DNA from: Halocaridina rubra
Taxonomy: Eukaryota; Arthropoda; Malacostraca; Decapoda; Atyidae
NCBI GenBank assembly: GCA_037179515.1
Contig: JAXCGZ010022647.1
Location: forward strand, 208,501 to 272,500
Reading direction: 5' to 3'
DNA: 64,000 nt
Shown: positions 57,014-64,000 of the stretch, piece after piece
Position numbering within the stretch: the stretch's first letter is position 1
Layout of the letters: the number at the start of each line of letters is the position of its first letter
Made by a program: the position numbers and the translations under genes
Notes under the pieces: generated by a model
What the model was told of the DNA's origin: nothing
Seen by the model: the letters and a program-made list of their open reading frames with translations, nothing else
The model's database searches: none

Positions 57014-57672
57014 CGAATCCATACTGAAAAATATCAAAAACTTAAAAAGAAAATAACCAATTATCTAATTTTTTAACTTGGGGTGAACTAAACTAACCTA
57101 ATTCTTATATAAATTTCATGCAATATTTCTTAAATGAAAATGAGGAAACCACCACCTGCCCTAATTTAACCAATAATATATAAAATCAGATGAGAAAAAA
57201 ATCAATGGAAATCAGTCAAATAAAAACTTGTTGGAAGTCTAAGCAAATATATATCTTTACGTCTTACTTTCTAACTGTCTTTTATTATTTTAGACAGACA
57301 CTTCACCAAAAGAAATGCTTGTGACCCTTCTTCTTCTGGTAATTTCAGCAGCAGCGGAAAATGACGGTTTGGTTATATGTCTCGTATGAATTTGACTTGT
57401 AAGTTGCATGCCTGTAAAATTCTTCTTCTTCTTGTACTTGTACCTTGAGTATAAGCCTTTGTAACAGCTCCTCTATTATTTATTTAAATGTCTCTACTGA
57501 TAGGATTGTGATTTAATTTTTCTTATTTTCCAAAGTTCATATATAAATTTCTTTCTAAGTTTAAATTATTTTTATTACAATTATTAAAACCAAGCACATC
57601 TGACATTAATTCACATTCATTTTCGATATAGGATTGTTGTAATATTTCATATTTCATTCGTACGGCCTAATG

Positions 57673-57860
57673 TAGTCACCGTGGCTCAGGCGGTAGCATC
57701 CGCGACTTTGAAGCGTCAGGTCGAGGGTTCGCGTCCCACCAAAGTTTGAAGTTAGCAAGGGAATGCACTCAGGGTAATGATTACATCTGCCAAAATAAGT
57801 CCTTCGCAAGAAGGCAACCGTCCTAGCTCTTAGTAGAAAAGGGGGTTCATGACGTAAAAC
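57673..57860 (+). mobile_element. S2 SINE nested in LINE-X
   Basis: A box TGGCTCAGGCGGTAGC, B box GGTTCGCGTCC, body GATTACATCTGCCAAAATAA and tail TTCATGACGTAAAAC. LINE-X coding text resumes on its left side (VRMKYEILQQSYIENE). Confidence 0.75.
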
Positions 57861-58358
57861 ACGCTTTATTCTTGCATCCTTATACATTTTACAGTGCATT
57901 ATAAACTGTTCCAAAGTTTCACTAACATAACCACACATACACTTTCGATCTTTATTTTAAATCTTCCTCTCCAGTTCAAATCTAAAGTGTCTGTTCTTAC
58001 CTTAAGCAATAATTTAGTTTTAATTGTATTATCAAACCAACTAATTTCTTCTACTTCTTTTTTGTTAATCTTATATATTCTCAAAGTTTCCTTATCTGCC
58101 ATTTTCGGCTTGTCTTACTTTTTCTTTCAACTTAGCAATGGATGCATTTTCTACTTCTAGAAAATTGACATATAGTATTTCCATATATCTTTTTATTTTC
58201 TTAATGAATTTTGTTTCCTGCTCATAAAAATGGGATAGAAATATCTCTCTAACTAGCTCACTACTTCCAGTTTCTAAAATATGTTTTACAAAAAGAATTT
58301 TGTTAATATCTCTTGTTTTAGATGATGAATCTCCAATCTCTGATCTCAGTGCACTACT

Positions 58359-59101
58359 GTTTTTTTTTTTATTATTATTATCTACCTCGGCTGTTTCCCC
58401 CTTTAATTGGGGAGTAGCCGACATCAAAAAGAGATAACAATAAGGGGAATACTTTGCTTTATGGACAATGACGATGGAGCTAGCGACGGTTCAGATGGCA
58501 CTGCTGGAGTGCCACAGCCCATCCTCCCGGCTCTTCCACGACGTGTGCCGCTTCACAACTGCCAACTCCCCTACTGCCCCTACCACAGGGCTACCTCTGT
58601 AAGATGCAGCCCCATGGTAACAGCAGATGCCCATCAGAGCTGCGTCAAAATCGCTCGCCATTCATTCCTATTCCTAGCACGCTCGCTTGCTTCCCTCACA
58701 TCCATCCTCCTATCATTCAGGGCTCTCCTTACTCCATCCATCCACCCAAACCTAGGCCTCCCTCTAGCATTTCTCCCATCAACTCTCGCATTCATCACCT
58801 TTTTCAGCAGTCTTTCATCGTCCATCCTTTCCACATGGCCAAACCATCTCAGAACACATATCTACTCTGGCTGCAATTTCTCTCTTCACACTCGTTCTTG
58901 CTCTCACAACTTCATTCCTAACCCTATCCAACCGAGATACACAAGTCATACTCCTCAGGCATTTCATCTCAAACACATTTAGTTTCCGTCTCTCACTTAC
59001 TTTCATATCCCATAACTCTGATCCATACATCACAGTTGGCACAACCACTTTCTCATACAAAACTTTCTTAACATTCATTTCCAACCCTCTATTCTTCATC
59101 A
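58359..59101 (-). mobile_element. 5'-truncated RTE LINE copy nested in LINE-X
   Basis: Flanked by exact 9-bp duplications TGCACTACT (58350-58358 and 59102-59110). It holds the RTE C-terminal region (VMYGSELWDMKV, CLRSMTCVSRLD, MDDERLLKKVMNARVD), 3' UTR and hairpin (58388-58421), with an (AAT)n/poly(A) tail. It resembles the 12352 copy closely. Confidence 0.9.
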
Positions 59102-60655
59102 TGCACTACTAGCAGCATAAATTGGTGATTCCAGAATGGCTCTATACACCTGGTTGTCTTTTCTTTTGGAAAATCTTTAATTCTTCTTCTGTGTATTCTT
59201 ATATATCTGCTGCATAAAGCAATGATGGCATCGCAATAGCTTTCCAGAAAGTTTTTCCGATTAAAATTTTATCACAAGCGCCTTAGTTACTGTGGAATAT
59301 GTCATATTTGCAAATCGCCTATAGCTTTTAATATGCAGACATTTTTACACTCTTTAAAACATTCTTTCTAGTCGGTCATCTTTATTCCCAAATATTTGAT
59401 ATTTTCAACTACCCTTAAATTTTCAATTATTTCTGGGTATACTTCTTCTCTGTTATATACCATTATATTGCTTTTTTGCTCATTGATCTTCAGTCCATAT
59501 GAGGCTGCTATTTCTGTCAATATGATTACAGTTCTTTTTGTTCCATCTAAATTATGAGCAAGCATAAGCCCATCATCGGCAAAGAATAGAGCTGCTATTT
59601 TGAAAAATTCATCTTTGTATCCTAAATCTTCAGTTTGGAGCTTTTCTATAATTCTATAAGTAACGAGCAAAAGAGTATTGTCGAACCATTGCAATCCTGT
59701 CTTATACCTGAGGCTATTTCTATTTCTGCTTGCTTTTTATTATTTATGAAAAGTTCTGTACAGTCATGAGAATATATATTTGCAATTTTTCATTAACGTT
59801 ACTAGCAATTTTAAAATTCATCATCGTCTCTAGTAGCTTACTTCTATTAATAGAATCAAAAGCTTTCTGAAAGTCAATAGCAATTACAAAAAGTGTCTGT
59901 TTTCCCTTAATACTATTTTCAATACAATGTCTTAATACATAAAGATTATCTGTTTCTCTTCTTTTCTTTGTAAATCCTGATTGAAGTACGTTCATTAAAC
60001 CATTTTTAATTAGGTTTTTTTCTATTTTATCTTTTAAAATTCCCATAAAAATCTTAAATGAAATATTTGTTAATGCAATGGGCCTAAGAGCCTTTAACTG
60101 TGGGCTTCTTTACTTTTGGGACAAGTGTAGTATTGGATATATCCCAGTTTAGGTTTTCTTCACCACTTTCCAAAATATATCTATATGACATCTTCAGATC
60201 ACTAATACATCTCTCACTATATTTCATTATTTTAAATCATTCTGGTTTTAAACCATCAGGTCCAGGAGCTTTTCCGTCTTTTAGTTTTTTAATTTGTTGT
60301 TTTATGTCATCATCTGTTATTTCAACTTTCATCATTGGTACAATATTCCCGTGTATCACTGAAACTACGGCATCAAGATGTTACTCTTGGCATCTCTCTT
60401 ATTTCAGGTCCCATTTCAATCATTAAAGTTTGAAAAATTTCTATCTATTCTCAGTTCTTCCTCATATAACCTTCTCTTCTCTGGGTTCCAAACTTGTATA
60501 ATTGAGTTTTCCTGTTTTTGGTATATGTCTTTCCAGAACCGTTTAACTCTACTCCAAATTTTTTTTCTTCTATTATGACATCTTGTGCATCATATATTTC
60601 AATATTGGAATTATTTCTTATTTTTTCTCCTCTAAGTTTTATTATATACATATGT

Positions 60656-61175
60656 AGCTTTTACTTCTGTTCTGTGCATCTCTAAACAAAAAGTTGTCAA
60701 GAAAATAACCCGAGTAAAGCATCTAATTACAATCCCACATATGCAATATACAATGAAATGTTCCTGAAGGCGTCTGTCTATACAACAAAATTTCTCAAAG
60801 GTACAAAAAAAAAAAAAAAAAAAAAATCTGATGTAGATATAAAGCAAAGAGGTTACACAATTTAATGACTAATGCCATAACTAACATCCACGACTGACCC
60901 TGGCTGTAGATGGAGCAGTCACCTTTCTGCCTCGCTTTTCAGTTCTTAGCTTATGAAAGACTGAGGCCAGGAGAGTAATGATCCTCAGTGAAACAAGAGA
61001 GCATGACCCTGGGGGTGAGTGGGAGGAGCCAGAGACAGTAGGTAGAAGCTTAAATGACTAGATAAGGACTAGATGAATCATGAATAGCTAATTGCAAAGC
61101 ATCTCTCAACTTATAATCACCGCAGTTAATGGGCTGACTTTCGGTGTGAGTTTCCTTATCTAAAATAATGATAAT
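60656..61175. other. No recognised feature
   Basis: Flank of LINE-X with one 23-bp poly(A) run (about 60807). No supported gene. Confidence 0.5.
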
Positions 61176-61211
61176 TATAACAAAAACAACAACAACAACA
61201 ACAACAACAGC

Positions 61212-61278
<67 letters not shown>

Positions 61279-61316
61279 TTATAATAATGATAATGATAAA
61301 AATAATAATAATAATG

Positions 61317-61360
<44 letters not shown>

Positions 61361-61443
61361 TATAATAATAATAATAATTATAATAATAATAACAATAATG
61401 AAAATACAACAACTACTACTACTAATAATAATAATGATAATGA

Positions 61444-61493
<50 letters not shown>

Positions 61494-61514
61494 GTAATAA
61501 TAATAATAATACTG

Positions 61515-61584
<70 letters not shown>
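61176..61584. repeat. (AAC)n/(AAT)n microsatellite, about 400 bp
   Basis: Almost pure AAT repeats with AAC at the left and a few interruptions. It adjoins the GATA-type tail of an RTE copy. Confidence 0.95.
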
Positions 61585-61585
<1 letters not shown>

Positions 61586-62425
61586 CTATCTATCTACCTT
61601 GGCTGTTTCCCCCTTTAATTGGGGGGTAGCCGACATAAAAAAAAGAAAAGAATAAGAGGAATACTTTCCTCTATGGGCAATGACGAGGGAGCTAGCGACC
61701 GTTTAGATGGCACTGCTGGAGTGCCACAGCCCACCCTCTCGGCTCTTCCACAACATGTGTCGCTTCACAACTGCCAACTCCCCTACTGCCCCTACCACAG
61801 GGCTACCTCCGTAAGATGCAGCCCCGTGGTAACAGCAGATGCCCATCAGAGCTGAGTCACAATCGCTCGCCACTCATTCCTATTCCTAGCACACTCGCTT
61901 GCTTCCCTCACATCCATCCTCCTATCATTCAGAGCTCTCCTTACTCCATCTATCCACCCAAACCTAGGCCTCCCTCTAGCATTTCTCCCATCAATTCTCG
62001 TATTCATCACCTTTTTCAGCAGTCTTTCATCATCCATCCTTTCCACCTGCCAAAATGATCTCAGAACATTCATATCTACTCTGGCTGCAAGTTCTCTCTT
62101 CACACCCATTCTTGCTCTCACAACTTCATTCCTAACTCTATCCAACCGAGATACACCAATCATACTCCTTAGGCATTTCATCTAGAACGCATTTAGTTTC
62201 CGTCTCTCACTTACTTTCATACCCCATAACTCTGATCCATACATCACAGTTGACACAACCACTTTCTCATACAAAACTTTCTTAACATTCATTTTCAACC
62301 CTCTACTCTTCATCACTCCATTCAACGCACCCAACACTTTACATCCTTCATTCACTCTGTGATACACATCTGCTTCCACTCCACCAGTTGCAGCCATAAC
62401 TGAGCCTAAATACTTGAACTGATTA
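61585..62425 (-). mobile_element. 5'-truncated RTE LINE copy
   Basis: Contains FKYLGSVMAATGGVEADVY, VMYGSELWGMKV and CLRSMIGVSRLD, then the 3' UTR, the terminal hairpin (61601-61632) and a (GATA)n tail running into the AAT tract. It supplies the segment deleted from the 12352 copy. Confidence 0.85.
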
Positions 62426-62507
62426 ATAATAATAATAATAGTTGAAGGAGAGAAAGATTGCTAAACTTCCTTTCCACTATATCTTTTAGTCAACCGCTAA
62501 GATAAGA

Positions 62508-62657
<150 letters not shown>

Positions 62658-62709
62658 CACACACACACACACACACACTGTATATATAAACAAAAACAGT
62701 GTTGCTATA

Positions 62710-62715
62710 TTTATT
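62710..62715 (-). promoter_or_regulatory. Candidate poly(A) signal of the IR gene
   Basis: AATAAA on the minus strand about 125 bases after the IR stop codon. A (TA)n tract begins about 60 bp further on. Confidence 0.5.
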
Positions 62716-62838
62716 ACATTAGCTGAAAATGAATACAGTAATCTTGCCATCAATGGTAAATAATAGGAAAGGCCATATCTTCATCATGGTCAAATGAGTA
62801 ATAATAGCCATTTTTTTTGAAAAGAAATGGCTACTGGC

Positions 62839-62928
62839 TAGAGGTGGCCACAAAAGACACTCAGTAATTCCAGCACAAGTGAAATGACAGCAAGTAAGGT
62901 CCCAAAACCGAGTAACAGGAAAGCCCCC
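62839..62928 (-). CDS. IR terminal exon
   Basis: 90 bases, 29 codons plus TAG. A polypyrimidine tract and AG precede it. It encodes one strongly hydrophobic segment of about 20 residues followed by FCGHL. Confidence 0.8.
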
Positions 62929-63707
62929 TAAAAGAAAAAAAAAGAGAGAAGATAATTAGATTATTCTATATTTGTCAATGGTAATCTAGATAGCTCCTTA
63001 TATTCAGTGTTTGTTTAATTAGTGTACATTTGAAATATGGTGGGGGAGACTTATACATAGTTATATTTTCATACGATTTGGTGAGCTCACGTCCTCCCTA
63101 CCAGTAGCTGTTGTAGAAAAAGTGGTGTGAAATTTATCTTTTTGAAGTCTTCTGTCTGTTACGCAAAAACAGATATCTTTTGACTTTGTGAGTGCTTAGG
63201 TCCGACCTACCTGGAAGTGCTGGTGAGAACGTGGCCTTACATTGATATCTTCTGTAATTTTCTTTATATCTTAGACAGAATATATTTCTTTTGAATATGG
63301 GATGATTCGGATCCTTCCTAAATGCAAGAGCTGTAGAGATTGTGGCCTAATATAGCTATTTTCTGTGTACTCCTCTGTCTCTTATGCAAAAACATATTTC
63401 TTTTGATTTTGAGAATGCTTATGTCTTTCCTACTTATGACTGCTGTAGAAAAAGTGACCATAAATCACTAGTCTTTGAATTGTTCCTCGATCTATCAAGT
63501 AAAAATAAATTTCTTCGATTCTAGAAAACTTCAGGTTCTCCTTACCTGTAAATGTTGTAGAGAGAGTGGTCTGAAATCACTATTCGCAGTGCGCTCGTCC
63601 TTGTCGAAGGCTATATCTTCACCTTCGTAGTCACTCTCATGAAATTCTTCCAACACCATTTGAAAGAATTTGTCCACGAGACCTCCTTCGCGCATATGCA
63701 GTATCGC
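62839..63707 (-). CDS. Ionotropic receptor (IR) 3' end, two exons
   Basis: C-terminal part of a variant ionotropic glutamate receptor, the arthropod IR family of chemosensory ligand-gated channels in the plasma membrane. Exon 63707-63546 encodes the end of the second ligand-binding lobe (ILHMREGGLVDKFF), an acidic linker (ESDYEGEDIAFDKDE) and the pre-membrane motif RPLSLQHLQ. Exon 62928-62839 encodes GAFLLLGFGTLLAV and continues as one hydrophobic helix, the last membrane segment, ending with a short tail and TAG. The splice falls between Gln and Gly of the LQ-GAF motif, phase 0 on both sides. The N-terminal domain, first lobe and channel pore lie beyond the right edge. A kainate-type receptor is less likely because the tail is only a few residues long. 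Confidence 0.8.
63040..63545 (-). repeat. Intronic tandem copies of the IR exon edge
   Basis: Four degenerate units of about 112 bp fill most of the intron between the two IR exons. Each contains a counterpart of the real exon end plus a GT-type donor-like site, at about 63098-63140, 63210-63250, 63325-63365 and 63435-63475. The second unit still reads roughly RPRSHQHFQ followed by GTAGGT. The fifth, right-hand unit is the genuine exon end. Confidence 0.65.
63546..63707 (-). CDS. IR penultimate exon
   Basis: 162 bases, 54 codons, open throughout. The acceptor CAG is at 63708-63710 after a pyrimidine-rich tract and the donor is TTACAG|GTAAGG. The last 12 codons (SDFRPLSLQHLQ) and the donor recur as decayed copies in the following intron. 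Confidence 0.8.
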
Positions 63708-63934
63708 CTGAACGTAGAAAAAGACAAAAAGAGGTGAATGATGTATTATATAAGTTTTTTTTTATGGTATAAACGATACCATATTCTGATGAAGCTAATT
63801 GGTTGGCCACGGCAAAAAGAGAGACATTGCATCACGAGTATTATACCCGGTCAACCCTTCAATTAATTGTTCTAAAACGTGACGTCTTTGCAAGTAAGTA
63901 TATGAATTGCAATTAATGTAATTATGATACGCTT

Positions 63935-63938
<4 letters not shown>

Positions 63939-64000
<62 letters not shown>
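63939..64000. repeat. (GA)n microsatellite at window edge
   Basis: Pure GA repeat running off the window. Confidence 0.95.

Larger units (their letters stand above)
57550..60651 (-). pseudogene. LINE-X reverse transcriptase and C-terminal region
   Basis: In order on the minus strand, across shifts: GKAPGPDGLKPEWFK-like text (about 60270), LRPIALTNISFKIFMGIL, NVLQSGFTKKRRETDN, VIAIDFQKAFDSINR (RT block A), then a deletion of block B. ALFFADDGLMLAHN (block C), LKINEQKSNIMVYN and NIKYLGIKM follow, then FWKAIAMPSLLYAADIY near 59240. Beyond the RTE insertion come LRSEIGDSSSKTRDINKIL, SWFDNTIKTKLLLKVRTD and, after a shift, a Cys/His motif CGYVSETLEQFIMHCKMY. Multiple shifts and stops. No endonuclease domain is visible in this truncated copy. 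Confidence 0.8.
57421..60655 (-). mobile_element. LINE-X, 5'-truncated, broken by two insertions
   Basis: Minus-strand reverse transcriptase and C-terminal region running from about 60651 to about 57440, ending in (AAG)n. It is interrupted by an RTE copy (58359-59101) and an S2 SINE (57673-57860). The flanking coding text joins across both. Clade not assigned. Confidence 0.75.

Noticed and set aside
57315..57389. Short frame starting MLVTLLLLVISAAAEND, resembling a signal peptide
   Set aside because: Only 24 codons, no downstream exon or donor recognised, and next to the LINE-X tail.
57673..57745. Functional tRNA gene
   Set aside because: tRNA-like head only. The 5' and 3' acceptor halves do not pair and a SINE body follows. 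A second copy is at 56827.
61050..61655. Poly-Ile/Tyr frames in the AAT tract
   Set aside because: Simple-repeat translation in both strands, no conserved flanks.

Overview
The window looks like nuclear DNA of an arthropod, most likely a crustacean. The grounds are spliced genes with GT-AG introns, an arthropod-type ionotropic receptor exon pair, very long (TA)n and (AAT)n tracts, several tRNA-derived SINE families, RTE and CR1-like LINEs, and many Tigger/pogo-type DNA transposons. The species is not assigned. Family labels used here (TgB, TgC, TgD, E, F, S1-S5, LINE-X) are working names, not database names.

Two host genes are visible, both on the minus strand. The first is a complete coding sequence for the RNA exosome subunit EXOSC5/RRP46. 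It has five coding exons (52221-52287, 50236-50349, 28405-28526, 27680-27820, 6109-6297) with compatible splice phases, giving 210 codons plus stop. Its second and fourth introns are about 21.7 and 21.4 kb and are packed with transposons. The second gene is the 3' end of an ionotropic receptor (IR) gene: exons 63546-63707 and 62839-62928, poly(A) signal at 62710-62715.

Layout. 1-1375: 3' end of a TgB transposon, a (TA)n tract and a palindromic TgB derivative. 1945-6108: inverted-repeat element, decayed RTE LINE, 3' flank of EXOSC5. Intron 4 (6298-27679): SINEs, a TgD transposon, a large palindromic TgC composite carrying an RTE LINE and a TgB copy, a TgB-ended composite (18595-23301) with an intact-ended TgB copy nested inside it, and a TgC transposon. 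Intron 3 (27821-28404): SINE pieces. Intron 2 (28527-50235): an almost uninterrupted train of DNA transposons joined end to end through TA repeats, with a CR1-like LINE, a hAT-like MITE and palindromic or tRNA-like SINEs nested inside, and one member expanded into an 18-copy 160-bp satellite. 50350-56415: SINE-rich, simple DNA containing exon 1. 57421-60655: a LINE of unassigned clade broken by a SINE and by an RTE copy with a 9-bp target duplication. 61180-62425: (AAT)n plus another RTE 3' end. 62514-64000: (TA)n, the IR gene end and a (GA)n tract.

No transposon in the window appears fully intact. The near full-length TgB and TgC transposases carry frameshifts and stops and have lost their start codons. 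The main themes are recurrent insertion of TA-targeting elements into TA tracts, birth of satellite DNA from transposon untranslated repeats, and tandem duplication of exon edges in both host genes. I saw no CRISPR array, rRNA, functional tRNA or viral gene.
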